Assembly (NCBI GenBank): GCA_038523925.1
Contig: JBCBIY010000008.1
Location: 78,606-142,605 of the forward strand
Reading direction: 5' to 3'
Source of the DNA: JBCBWG01 sp038523925
GTDB taxonomy: Bacteria; Pseudomonadota; Alphaproteobacteria; Rhizobiales; Hyphomicrobiaceae
DNA: 64,000 nt
The position numbers were made by a program, and so were the translations under genes. The notes below the pieces were generated by a model. That model had not been told where the DNA came from. It saw only the letters and a program-made list of their open reading frames with translations, and made no database searches. The stretch's first letter is position 1; each line of letters starts with the position of its first letter. Below, piece after piece: positions 16,885-27,358 of this stretch.

Positions 16885-19689
16885 TCAATCTCCGCGCGCA
16901 AGCGCCTTCAGCTTATACAGGAGATCGAGTGCTGCGCGCGGGCTCAATTCGTCCGGCCTGACATCATCAAGTGCATCCTGCAGCGGCGATGGTGCGGCCC
17001 CGGTTTGCGCCATGGTCACGCTCTTTGGCCTTGCAGCCTCGAACAGTGGCAGGTCAGTGAGCGCATCCGCCGAGCCGCGGCCCTGATCGGCATCTTCGAG
17101 GACGGCGAGGACTTCGCCGGCGCGCGCGATGACGTCGCCCGGCAGCCCCGCGAGCCGCGCCACCTGAATGCCATAAGACCGGTTCGCCGCGCCGGGCCTT
17201 ACCCGATGGAGAAACACGATTTCGTCGCGCCACTCCTTCACGTCCATGGTCACGCTTGCCACCGAAGCCAGGCGATCGGCGAGCGCAGTCATCTCATGGT
17301 AGTGCGTTGCAAACAGCGCCCGGCAGCCGATCTGGTCGTGCAGGTGCTCGACGGCCGCCCACGCAATCGACAAGCCATCAAACGTCGACGTGCCGCGGCC
17401 AACTTCATCGAGAACGACAAGTGACCGGTCCGTTGCCTGCGTCAGGATCGCTGCTGTTTCGACCATCTCAACCATGAATGTGGACCGCCCGCGCGCCAGG
17501 TCGTCAGACGCGCCGACGCGGGAAAAGATGCGGTCGACGATGCCGATGCGCGCTTGCTCAGCCGGCACGAACGATCCCGCCTGGGCCATGAGCACAATGA
17601 GCGCGGTCTGGCGCAGAAACGTCGACTTGCCCGCCATGTTCGGCCCTGTGACGAGCCAGACCCGTGCATCGCCCGACTGCTCGAAGCCGGGTGGTCGCGG
17701 CGTGCCGTCGCCAGCGTCGCCAAGCACGCAGTCGTTCGCGATAAACGGATCGGAGGTCGCGGCGCGCAGCGCTTGCTCGACGACGGGATGGCGGCCGGAG
17801 ATGATCGCGAGGCCCGGATCGTCGGTGACCTCAGGGCGGACGTAGCCTTCGCTTCTCGCAAGTTCGCCAAGCGCGGTCAGACAGTCGAGATCGGCAAGTG
17901 CCGCACCGAGCCGCGCGAGCTGCGGTTCGGCTGCACGGATCGCATCGGCAAGCTCCTGGAACAGCTCTTGTTCTCGGGCCAGGGCGCGGCCGCCGGCGGA
18001 TGCGATCTTGCCCTCGGTCTTGACGAGTTCATCGGTTACGAAGCGCACCGCATTCGCCATCGTCTGGCGATGGCGGAATGTGTCGCTCAGCGGCGCCTCC
18101 AGCAGCGGTTTCGCGTTGGCGCTCGTCGCCTCGAGGAAGTAACCCAGCAGGTTGTTGTGCCGGATCTTAAGCCCGCGCACGCCGGTCTCTTTACCGTAGC
18201 GCGCTTCAAGTCCCGCCATGACCGCGCGGCTATCGTCCCGCAACGCCCGCGCCTCATCGAGTGCCGTATCAAACCCGGCCCGGATGAAACCACCGTCGCG
18301 CCGGATCGGCGGCAGGTCCTCATCGAGCGCCGCATCCAACCTGGCGCGCAACTCGACTGCAACGCCTGTCAGGTCACGCCTGACCGCCGCAATGTCTTTC
18401 GGAAGCCCGCTCGCCGACGCGGGTGCGAGACACTGGTCGAGCGTTGCCGCCGCCGCCAGGGCATCGCGGACGGCGCCAAGGTCGCGCGGACCACCCCGCA
18501 TCAGCGCCAGACGCGAGACCGCGCGCGCCACATCTGGTGCTGCCTTCAAGCAGGCGCGGATGTCTTCGCGGACGATGTCCTGATCGATGAAGAACCCGAC
18601 GGCGTCCTGGCGCGCGCGGATTTCAGGTAGCGTCGTCAGCGGCGCTGCGATCCGGGCGCCAAGGAGCCGGGCGCCGGGGCCGGTCACCGTGCGGTCAATG
18701 GCTGCCAGGAGACTGCCGCCCCGATCTCCGCTCGCGCCGCGCGTTATCTCAAGGCTCGCCCGCGTTGCCGCATCGATGATCACGGACGCATCGGCACCGA
18801 TCCGCCGTGGCGACTGGACGACGGTGCGCTGTCCAACCTGCGTCAGCTCGACGTAGCGGAACAGCGCGCCGAGCGTCGCGAGTTCGCCGCGCGAGAAGCT
18901 GCCGAACGCGCCGAGGTCGCTGACGCCGAGCCCCGCCTTAAGCGCCGTCTCGCCTGCAAGGCTATCAAAGCTTTGGCCGGGTACGGCTGTAACAGCGGCA
19001 GCGCTGCGTTCAGCCGCGCTCTGGATGCCAGCAGGCGCATCCCGCCGGTCGCTGATCAAGATCTCGCCGGGCGCAAGCCGCACGATCTCACCATCGAGGT
19101 CCGGCGCAGGCACGGCGCCGACTTCCAGCTCGCCGGTCGACAGATCAAACGCCGCCAGCGCGACCGACGCGGGCGCGCCATCGGCTTCGGGCACATCGTG
19201 GACCGCAACGAGATAGTTCGCGGCCTTAGCGTCAAGCAGCGTCTCTTCGGTGAGCGTGCCCGGCGTGACGAGCCGGACGACGTCGCGTTTGACGACCGCC
19301 TTGGATCCCCGCTTCCGCGCCTCGGCCGGGTCCTCAAGCTGCTCGCAAACGGCAACGCGATACCCCTGCCGGATCAGCCGCTGCAGGTATTCATCAGCGC
19401 GCGCGACTGGGACGCCGCACATCGGGATGTCTTCGCCGAGGTGCTTGCCGCGCTTGGTAAGGACGATACTAAGCGCCGCCGACGCGACAACGGCGTCTTC
19501 GAAGAACAGCTCATAGAAGTCGCCCATCCGGTACCAGAGGAGGCTGTCCGGGTTGGCCGTCTTGATTTCAAGGTATTGCGCCATCGACGGTGTGACGCCG
19601 GCTGCGGCATCGGCGGACTTAGCCGTGCCGCGCGCGTTTTCCGGCGCCTTCGCCGCGCCCGCTTGGGATGTTGTCTGCCCCTGTGCCAT
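16885..19689 (-). CDS. mutS: DNA mismatch repair protein MutS
   Basis: MutS recognises mismatches and small loops and starts methyl-independent repair with MutL. The 934-residue protein has the mismatch-reading F-x-E motif in GDFYELFFED, the connector and lever domains, and the ABC-type ATPase with Walker A TGPNMAGKSTFLRQ, Walker B SLVVLDEVGRGTSTFDG and the following FATHYHEM. ATG 19689 is preferred over an in-frame TTG at 19725. It overlaps or nearly abuts glnD, so the two are probably co-transcribed. mutL is not in the window. Confidence 0.97.
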   Translation of the reverse strand: MAQGQTTSQAGAAKAPENARGTAKSADAAAGVTPSMAQYLEIKTANPDSLLWYRMGDFYELFFEDAVVASAALSIVLTKRGKHLGEDIPMCGVPVARADEYLQRLIRQGYRVAVCEQLEDPAEARKRGSKAVVKRDVVRLVTPGTLTEETLLDAKAANYLVAVHDVPEADGAPASVALAAFDLSTGELEVGAVPAPDLDGEIVRLAPGEILISDRRDAPAGIQSAAERSAAAVTAVPGQSFDSLAGETALKAGLGVSDLGAFGSFSRGELATLGALFRYVELTQVGQRTVVQSPRRIGADASVIIDAATRASLEITRGASGDRGGSLLAAIDRTVTGPGARLLGARIAAPLTTLPEIRARQDAVGFFIDQDIVREDIRACLKAAPDVARAVSRLALMRGGPRDLGAVRDALAAAATLDQCLAPASASGLPKDIAAVRRDLTGVAVELRARLDAALDEDLPPIRRDGGFIRAGFDTALDEARALRDDSRAVMAGLEARYGKETGVRGLKIRHNNLLGYFLEATSANAKPLLEAPLSDTFRHRQTMANAVRFVTDELVKTEGKIASAGGRALAREQELFQELADAIRAAEPQLARLGAALADLDCLTALGELARSEGYVRPEVTDDPGLAIISGRHPVVEQALRAATSDPFIANDCVLGDAGDGTPRPPGFEQSGDARVWLVTGPNMAGKSTFLRQTALIVLMAQAGSFVPAEQARIGIVDRIFSRVGASDDLARGRSTFMVEMVETAAILTQATDRSLVVLDEVGRGTSTFDGLSIAWAAVEHLHDQIGCRALFATHYHEMTALADRLASVASVTMDVKEWRDEIVFLHRVRPGAANRSYGIQVARLAGLPGDVIARAGEVLAVLEDADQGRGSADALTDLPLFEAARPKSVTMAQTGAAPSPLQDALDDVRPDELSPRAALDLLYKLKALARGD

Positions 19690-19752
19690 GCGCTTCGAGT
19701 TAGCGGGTTTTCGGTCCGCCCGCAAAGCCGCGCTGAGGCTATCCAGACCTTG

Positions 19753-20586
19753 TCAAAACTTCTGCGCCATGAAGGTCTCGATCGACCGCGCGACGCGGCC
19801 TGGTTGCTCGAAGTGCATGAAGTGGCCGGCACCCGCCACGACATCGAGCGTCGCATCGCCCAATCCAGCGACCAGTTTCTCGGACGCCGCCTGTGGCACC
19901 ATCTTGTCGCGTTCGCCCGCAAGGACGAGCACGGGCACCGTGATCGCGCTGAGCCCCTCCCGCGCATCGTAGGCGGCGCAGGCCGTAAAATCGGCAAGGA
20001 CTTGATCCGGCCCGCAGGCCTTCATGTGGCGGCGTCCGGTCTCGCGGTAGACGGCAGGCGCCATTTTCGCCCAGGAGAACTTCACGATCATGTCGACCGT
20101 CGCGTCGAAGTCAGACGTAAGCCCGTCGAGGATCTGGTCGGTGACCGGCAGCCGCGCCGAAGAGCCGATGATGACGAGCCCTCCGACCTTTTCTGGTGCC
20201 TGCACGGCCGCCGTCAGCGCAATGCCGCCGCCCATCGAGTGACCCGCGAGCACAGGTTGCTCGAGGCCCAGCGCGTCGGCAGCCTCCAAGACTGTCTCTG
20301 CGAGGCGCCCGACTGTCGGCGCGCCATCGGGGAGCGGATCGCTACCGCCATGGCCCGGCAGATCAAGCGCGTAGACTGCCCGGCCACTGAGCGCGTGGGT
20401 TTCCGGCAGCGTGCGGACCCCTAGGGTTTGCGCGGCATTGGAGCGATAGCGCCACTCAGCCGGCCAATCGCGCGCCTGCCCGCCTGCGCCATGGATCAAG
20501 ACCAGCGCGGGCGTTGCCTCCGCGTCCGGCGCAATACCGTTCCAGGAGTACGTCATCCGCCCAGCGCGCGTTGAAAGTGCAGGCAT
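19753..20586 (-). CDS. Alpha/beta hydrolase
   Basis: A 277-residue alpha/beta hydrolase. The oxyanion loop is LIHGAGGQARDW, the nucleophile elbow is GHSMGGG, an acidic residue lies after LVLAGERD, and the catalytic His is in GAGHFMHFEQP. No signal peptide. It is divergent from an amidohydrolase gene with a 98-bp shared upstream region, and mutS follows on the same strand. Together with the amidohydrolase and cyclase next door it may serve a small catabolic route, which is inference from context only. Confidence 0.85.
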   Translation of the reverse strand: MPALSTRAGRMTYSWNGIAPDAEATPALVLIHGAGGQARDWPAEWRYRSNAAQTLGVRTLPETHALSGRAVYALDLPGHGGSDPLPDGAPTVGRLAETVLEAADALGLEQPVLAGHSMGGGIALTAAVQAPEKVGGLVIIGSSARLPVTDQILDGLTSDFDATVDMIVKFSWAKMAPAVYRETGRRHMKACGPDQVLADFTACAAYDAREGLSAITVPVLVLAGERDKMVPQAASEKLVAGLGDATLDVVAGAGHFMHFEQPGRVARSIETFMAQKF

Positions 20587-20684
20587 GGCGTTTCCCTCCG
20601 GCCTCGGTCATCCTTGCGGGACGTGATGTGCACGCACCGCAGGTCCTTTGACAAGCCGCGCGCCGAAACCACGCGAGACCGGGC

Positions 20685-21620
20685 ATGACCGAGCGCGCGC
20701 AAACGCCGATCATCGATTGTCACCACCACGTCTGGGCCCCAACCGCCGAGACGCATCCTTGGCTCGCGCCCGGCGCAAACATCCCGTTCCGCTATGGCGA
20801 TTACTCCGCGATCAAGCGCGACTACCGGCCAGAGGACTACGATCGCGATGCAAGCGGGTTTGACGTGGTGGGCCACGTGACAATGGAGGGCGAGTGGGAC
20901 CCGGTTGATCCCGTCGGTGAGACGCGATGGATCGCGGAGGTTTTTGCAAGGCGCCCGGACTATCGCGCGCATGTGGCCCGCGCCTTTCTCGATCGCGGCG
21001 ATATCGGCGATCAGCTCGCCGGTCATGCGGAATTCCTGTTTGTCCGCGGCATCAGACATAAGCCGACGTCAGCGCCGTCGGCGGCGGCAATCGAGATTGG
21101 GGCGCCCGGCAGCCTCAGCGATCCGAATTGGCAGCGCGGCTATCGCCGGCTGGCGGACCACGGCCTACACTTCGAGCTGCAAGCGCCGTGGTGGCACATT
21201 GACGAATTGCTTGAATTGCGCGCCGCGGTGCCGGAGACGCCGGTCGTGATCAATCACATGTTCATGCCCGGCGACCGGGATCCGGCGACGCTTCGCGGCT
21301 GGCGCGAGGCGATCACGCGCGCGGCCACCGACACTGGGCTCACGATAAAGATCTCCGGCATGGGCCTTCCGAGCCAGCTCTGGCGCCTCGATGATCATCG
21401 CGCGCTGATTGATCATGTGCTCGAACGCTTTGGACCGGACCGCTGCATGGTCGCCTCGAACTTCCCCGTCGATCGGCTCACCGGTTCGTTCGCGACCATC
21501 ATCGGCGGCTATCAGGACGCGCTCTCTGACCTTACACCGGCGGAGCGCGCCGCCGTCTTCCACGACACTGCCGCCAGGGTCTATCGTCTCAACACGCCCC
21601 TCGTGGCCGAAGGAGCCTGA
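20685..21620 (+). CDS. Amidohydrolase-2 family metal-dependent hydrolase
   Basis: A 311-residue TIM-barrel hydrolase of the amidohydrolase-2 family, which includes lactonases and decarboxylases of aromatic metabolism. The N-terminal metal motif is IIDCHHHVWAP. Later conserved parts are VRGIRH, HFELQAPWW, VVINHMFMPG, and FGPDRCMVASNFPVD with the metal Asp region replaced by N-F-P-V-D. The cyclase gene begins 5 bp after it, so the two are almost certainly one operon. A TTGACA hexamer lies upstream, but no good -10 follows it at the right distance. Confidence 0.85.
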   Translation: MTERAQTPIIDCHHHVWAPTAETHPWLAPGANIPFRYGDYSAIKRDYRPEDYDRDASGFDVVGHVTMEGEWDPVDPVGETRWIAEVFARRPDYRAHVARAFLDRGDIGDQLAGHAEFLFVRGIRHKPTSAPSAAAIEIGAPGSLSDPNWQRGYRRLADHGLHFELQAPWWHIDELLELRAAVPETPVVINHMFMPGDRDPATLRGWREAITRAATDTGLTIKISGMGLPSQLWRLDDHRALIDHVLERFGPDRCMVASNFPVDRLTGSFATIIGGYQDALSDLTPAERAAVFHDTAARVYRLNTPLVAEGA

Positions 21621-21625
21621 CGCCC

Positions 21626-22303
21626 ATGCGCATCATTGATCTTAGCGTGCCGGTTGGCGAGGGCCACGTCCGATGGTCTGTCGAGCGCAGCGTCAAAGGC
21701 AATCTGGAAGCTGGCGATCTGTTTCAGGCCACAACCATCCGCCTGCCCTGCCATGGCTTTACCCACGTCGACGCCAAACGGCACTTCTTCAAGGGCGAAC
21801 CGACGATCGAGGCAACCGACCTCGATGATCTCGTCGGCCCGGCAAAGGTCATCGACCTCAAGGACGTGCAGCCGAACCAGGCGATCGACGCGGCGCTGTT
21901 GCAAGACCGTTTGGATGCGGCAAGAGCGGAGGCTGGCGACCGGCTCTTGCTCGTCACTGCATGGCACCGGCATCGCGACATCAACACCGAAGCGTTCTGG
22001 CGTGAGGCCCCCTACATCACGCGCGATGGCGCAGAGTATCTCGAGAGCCGCGCCCCCCGCACGGTCTGCTTCGACTTCCCGCAGGACTATTGCATCCGGC
22101 TTATGCTTGATGGCGAACAGCGCCCGATCGAAGAGAACGTCACGCACGACACGTTGCTGCGCGCCGGCGTGCACATGGTCGAGTATCTGACCAACACCGC
22201 AGAGATCAGCGCCCGCGACGTCTTTCTGTCAGCCGCACCCATAAAGATTACGAATGCCGATGGTGCGCCTGCCCGCGTTTACGTCATCGAAGGCATGGCA
22301 TAA
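21626..22303 (+). CDS. Cyclase family protein (kynurenine formamidase-like)
   Basis: A 225-residue member of the PF04199 cyclase/formamidase family of metal-dependent hydrolases. Key segments are IIDLSVPVGEGH, the metal motif C-H-G-F-T-H-V-D-A-K-R-H-F (usual form HxGTHxDxxxH, here with Phe in place of the usual neighbour), and TVCFDFPQDYCIR. It is placed 5 bp after the amidohydrolase gene. In kynurenine formamidases the partner genes are kynU/kynA, which are absent here, so another amide, lactone or carbamate substrate is likelier. Confidence 0.85.
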   Translation: MRIIDLSVPVGEGHVRWSVERSVKGNLEAGDLFQATTIRLPCHGFTHVDAKRHFFKGEPTIEATDLDDLVGPAKVIDLKDVQPNQAIDAALLQDRLDAARAEAGDRLLLVTAWHRHRDINTEAFWREAPYITRDGAEYLESRAPRTVCFDFPQDYCIRLMLDGEQRPIEENVTHDTLLRAGVHMVEYLTNTAEISARDVFLSAAPIKITNADGAPARVYVIEGMA

Positions 22304-22327
22304 CGCGCCCGCCCTCGCCTCTCGGCG

Positions 22328-22897
22328 TTACATGCTGAGCTTTCCGCGGCCGATGGCGGCAATGCCGGTCCGAGAGACGTCGGCGAGGCCAAGTTCGGTC
22401 ATGATCGAAATGAACTGCTCGATCTTGTTCTGGCGGCCCGTGATCTGAAACACAAAGTGCTCGGTCGAGGCATCGATCACATCGGCCTTGAAGATCTCCG
22501 CCAGACGCAGCGCCTCGATCCGGTCCTCGCCCTGACCGACGACCTTAATAAGCGCCAGCTCGCGCTCGAGTGCGACGCCGTCAAACGTCAGGTCGTTGAC
22601 CTTGTGGATCGGCACCATGCGCTCAAGCTGATGCTTGATTTGCTCGATGACGGCTGGGGTACCGCGCGTCACGATCGTGATCCGCGACAGATGCTTTTCG
22701 TGCTCCGTCTCGGTCACCGTCAGAGAGTCGATGTTGTAGCCGCGGCCCGAGAACAGCCCGATGACGCGCGCGAGCACGCCCGGCTCGTTGTCGACGAGGA
22801 CCGAGAGCGTTCGGCTCACGATCTCTTCGTTGCGCTGCGGCGCGGGATAATGCGACTGCTGCGGGTCGTTCGCGTTGGCGGGTATATCGGCTGACAT
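22328..22897 (-). CDS. ilvN: Acetolactate synthase small (regulatory) subunit
   Basis: The regulatory subunit of acetohydroxyacid synthase. It stabilises the catalytic subunit and confers feedback inhibition by branched-chain amino acids. The 189-residue protein begins its ACT domain with SRTLSVLVDNEPGVLARVIGLFSGRGYNIDSL, written as the family requires, and ends with LGLADVSRTGIAAIGRG. It is on the same strand as ilvB, but ilvB lies about 1.6 kb upstream, with lysE- and gst-type genes between. The gst stop is 25 bp before this start, so translation may be coupled to gst instead. Confidence 0.96.
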   Translation of the reverse strand: MSADIPANANDPQQSHYPAPQRNEEIVSRTLSVLVDNEPGVLARVIGLFSGRGYNIDSLTVTETEHEKHLSRITIVTRGTPAVIEQIKHQLERMVPIHKVNDLTFDGVALERELALIKVVGQGEDRIEALRLAEIFKADVIDASTEHFVFQITGRQNKIEQFISIMTELGLADVSRTGIAAIGRGKLSM

Positions 22898-22922
22898 CGG
22901 CTTGCCCTTCGCTCAAACGCCG

Positions 22923-23612
22923 CTACCGAAAGACCGCATTCGGCGTTTCGTCAACCTCGTCCGCGTCGATCACCCAGGTTTCCTGAAGCCCAGCTTCGCG
23001 CCACGCCGCGACCGACGGATGCGCCAGCACGGCGTCCATGTAGGCGCGCGTCTCAGAGGTCACGTTGAAGCTGTAGCCATCGAAGCGCGCGACGACCGGC
23101 GCGTACATCGCATCGGCGGCTGAGAACGCGCCGTAGAGAAACGGGCCCGCTCCACGCGGCGCGCCAAATTTGGCGCGGGCGGCCGCCCACAGGGCTTCGA
23201 TCCGTGCCGCATCGCGCGCCGCTGCGTCGCCTCGGTCCTTCTGCGGAAACCGCTTGCCAAAATTCATCGGGCACGCGCCGCGCAGTGCGCCGAAACCTGC
23301 GTGCATCTCGTTGGCAATTGCGCGGGCATGGGCCCGTGCAGCCATGTCAGCGGGCCAGATCGCCTTGTCGGCAAAACGGTCGGCGACATGTTCGATGATC
23401 GCCATCGTCTCCCACACCACCGCATCGCCGTCCTGCAGCATCGGCACCGTACCGGACGCACCGAGCGCCTGCGCCGCCGCGCGATAGGTCTCAAACTCCG
23501 GCGTATCGAGTGGCACGACAGTCTCGTCAAACGGGATGTCGAATGCGTGCAGCACCAGCCACGGCCGCATCGACCACGACGAGTACAGCTTGTTGCCAAC
23601 TGACAAATGCAT
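22923..23612 (-). CDS. Glutathione S-transferase family protein
   Basis: A 229-residue GST-like protein. The thioredoxin-fold N-terminus reads LSVGNKLYSSWSMRPWLVLHAFDIPFDE, with the catalytic-site serine region S-S-W-S-M-R-P, and the glutathione-binding segment is GTVPMLQDGDAVVWETMAIIEHVADRF. A helical C-terminal domain follows, with FLYGAFSAADAMYAPVVARFDGY. It lies between lysE and ilvN on the same strand. Nothing in the sequence ties it to branched-chain amino acid synthesis. Confidence 0.88.
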   Translation of the reverse strand: MHLSVGNKLYSSWSMRPWLVLHAFDIPFDETVVPLDTPEFETYRAAAQALGASGTVPMLQDGDAVVWETMAIIEHVADRFADKAIWPADMAARAHARAIANEMHAGFGALRGACPMNFGKRFPQKDRGDAAARDAARIEALWAAARAKFGAPRGAGPFLYGAFSAADAMYAPVVARFDGYSFNVTSETRAYMDAVLAHPSVAAWREAGLQETWVIDADEVDETPNAVFR

Positions 23613-23700
23613 CGTGTTGCCTCCTCGTTTTACTCTGACTGGTCCTGAGCCGCGGCCGAGACCCGGTTCAGCCGGCCGGGCACGCCTCAGGTGCGGAAGC

Positions 23701-24306
23701 TTAGTCGCGCGAAATCAAAAGCCGGAGCCCAAGTGCGCCCAGGACCGATGCTGCGACGCGGTCGATGTAGACCTTCGCACGCAGGTAGGCATCGCGCACG
23801 CGCGGGGTCGTCATTGCGCAGGCGAGCGCCGCGTAGCACGCAATCTCCACGACTAGATGGTTGAGCGTGATGAACGCGATCTCGGCCACGCCGAGCCCAG
23901 GTGGAAAGATGACGACGAGGACGGCGGCTGCGAATAGGACCGACTTGGGGTTCAGCACGTTGATGAGAAACCCATCGCGAAACGCACGGCGCGCCGGTTT
24001 CGCGCCGGCCGTAATCGCATCGCGCGCGCCGGCCCACATCTGCCAGGCGATGTAGAAAAGGTAGAGCGCACCTGCGATCTTCGCCGCGGCGTAGGCCCAG
24101 GGCACGAGCGAGAACACCGCATCGAGCCCGACCAGCGCCAGCAACGTCCAGATCGACGCCATCAAACCAAGCCCGCAGCCAACCGCGATACCGGCAAGCC
24201 GGCCCGACGACAGCGCCGTCTGTAGCGCGACGAGCAATGCCGGCCCGGGCGACGCAATCGCGACGAGCAACGCCAGATTGAAGGCAAAGATTTGCGCGAG
24301 CGTCAT
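23701..24306 (-). CDS. LysE family amino acid exporter
   Basis: A 201-residue inner-membrane exporter of the LysE/RhtB family. It shows about six hydrophobic segments, the hallmark PGPALLVALQTALSSGR near the N-terminus, GALYLFYIAWQMW, and FLINVLNPKSVLFAAAVL. The start is ATG 24306, preceded by GGAG at 9 bases; the in-frame extension to 24360 lacks homology. It follows ilvB after a 237-bp gap. By family it exports amino acids such as homoserine, threonine or lysine. Between ilvB and ilvN it could relieve excess branched-chain products, which is inference. Confidence 0.9.
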   Translation of the reverse strand: MTLAQIFAFNLALLVAIASPGPALLVALQTALSSGRLAGIAVGCGLGLMASIWTLLALVGLDAVFSLVPWAYAAAKIAGALYLFYIAWQMWAGARDAITAGAKPARRAFRDGFLINVLNPKSVLFAAAVLVVIFPPGLGVAEIAFITLNHLVVEIACYAALACAMTTPRVRDAYLRAKVYIDRVAASVLGALGLRLLISRD

Positions 24307-24543
24307 CGTGGATGTCTCCGAGTGGGCTGTCTCACGAATGCAGCCGGTTGCGGAAGCCAAGCTCTAGTTGAGAAGCCCGGCTAGAAACAACCTATGCCTA
24401 CCCCGGCGCGCCGCCTTCGTTGCTGCAAGAACCGATACGCTACGCGCCTACCGTCTTGATCGTCGGCACCGTTGGCCCACCAAGCCCCATCAGGGCCGAC
24501 GAACCAACCCACCGTCGCGCGCACCTGTTGCCGAACGCCTCGG

Positions 24544-26310
<1,767 letters not shown>

Positions 26311-26404
26311 CACGCTATCCTTCATGCTGTCGATCGGTTTGCCCGGCGGCATGCGATGCCCCCGCGTTAGCCGGTCGGGTATCTCGAGGCCTGCGGACGG
26401 TCAA

Positions 26405-27358
26405 TCAATCCGCGAAGAATTTTAGCTCAGCGACAGTTTTTGATAAATTAAATTGCGCATCAACAGTCTTCCACGAAGTCATATTGCGTCGAAGCCACGT
26501 GAGCTGCCGCTTGATGTAGCGCCGGGTCGCGGTCTGCGTGGCGCTGATGGCCTCATCGAGATCAAGCGCTCCGGCAGCCAAGGCCATGAGCGGCGCGACA
26601 CCCAGCGCCCCGAGAACCGGCGCATCCGCCGGCGGATCAAGCGCCCTCAGCGCCGCCACTTCCGCCTGCGCCTCGCCGTCCGATATCATCTGCAGAAAGC
26701 GCGCGTCCGCACGCGCGTAGAGCCAGTCCCGCTCGGCGGTGAGAACCAGGCGCGCAACCGCCGCGTCACGGAGGACGGGCTCGCCCGGCACCGCGTGCCA
26801 TTCCAGCAGCGACCGGCCGGTTGCCTCGCGGACCTCGAGTGCACGTGCCATCCGTTGCGGATCGGAGGGCCTGAGCACGGCCGCCATCTCTGGATCGGCC
26901 GCTGCGAGTTCGCGATGGAGCTCAGCCGCTGACACTTCGCTCGCGCGGGCCCGCCACTTGGCGCGGATCTCATCCGGGATCGGCGGGACGGGCGAGAGGC
27001 CCTCCGTCAGTGCGCGGAAGTAGAGCCCCGTGCCACCGACGATGATCGGCAGGTGGGCCGCATCCCAAACCGCATCCAGGACCGGCGCGATCTCGCGGGC
27101 CCAGTCGCCGGCTGAATAGTGTGCGGTTGCCGCGACGTGACCGTAGAGGCGATGGGGGACGGCCGCTTCATCAGCCGCCGTCGGCCGCGCCGTCAGCGTC
27201 CGCAACGTGTCGTAGACTTGCATGCTATCTGCATTGATGACGACGCCGTCGTGCGCGTGCGCAAGCGCCATGGCGAGGTCTGACTTGCCGCTCGCAGTCG
27301 GACCTGCGATGAGGACGGCAGATCGCCTCGGTGGCGGCGGAAACGCGCGGGGGGCCAT
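26405..27358 (-). CDS. miaA: tRNA dimethylallyltransferase MiaA
   Basis: MiaA prenylates A37 of tRNAs that read UNN codons. The 317-residue protein has the P-loop LIAGPTASGKSDLA, NADSMQVYDTLRTLTARP, the IVGGTGLYFRAL motif and, late, the TRRYIKRQLTWLRR nucleic-acid-binding segment. Its ATG overlaps the ATG of serB on the other strand inside a CCATGG, so there is no intergenic space. The last 40 codons are AT-richer than the rest. ilvB follows on the same strand. Confidence 0.96.
   Translation of the reverse strand: MAPRAFPPPPRRSAVLIAGPTASGKSDLAMALAHAHDGVVINADSMQVYDTLRTLTARPTAADEAAVPHRLYGHVAATAHYSAGDWAREIAPVLDAVWDAAHLPIIVGGTGLYFRALTEGLSPVPPIPDEIRAKWRARASEVSAAELHRELAAADPEMAAVLRPSDPQRMARALEVREATGRSLLEWHAVPGEPVLRDAAVARLVLTAERDWLYARADARFLQMISDGEAQAEVAALRALDPPADAPVLGALGVAPLMALAAGALDLDEAISATQTATRRYIKRQLTWLRRNMTSWKTVDAQFNLSKTVAELKFFAD

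Noticed and set aside
20648..20653. TTGACA upstream of the amidohydrolase gene as a sigma70 promoter
   Set aside because: The hexamer is perfect, but 17 bases later the sequence is GC-rich with no -10-like element.
24307..24543. A gene in the gap between ilvB and lysE
   Set aside because: The only frames are short, Arg/Pro-rich and without ribosome sites; no homology or hairpin-plus-T terminator was recognised either.
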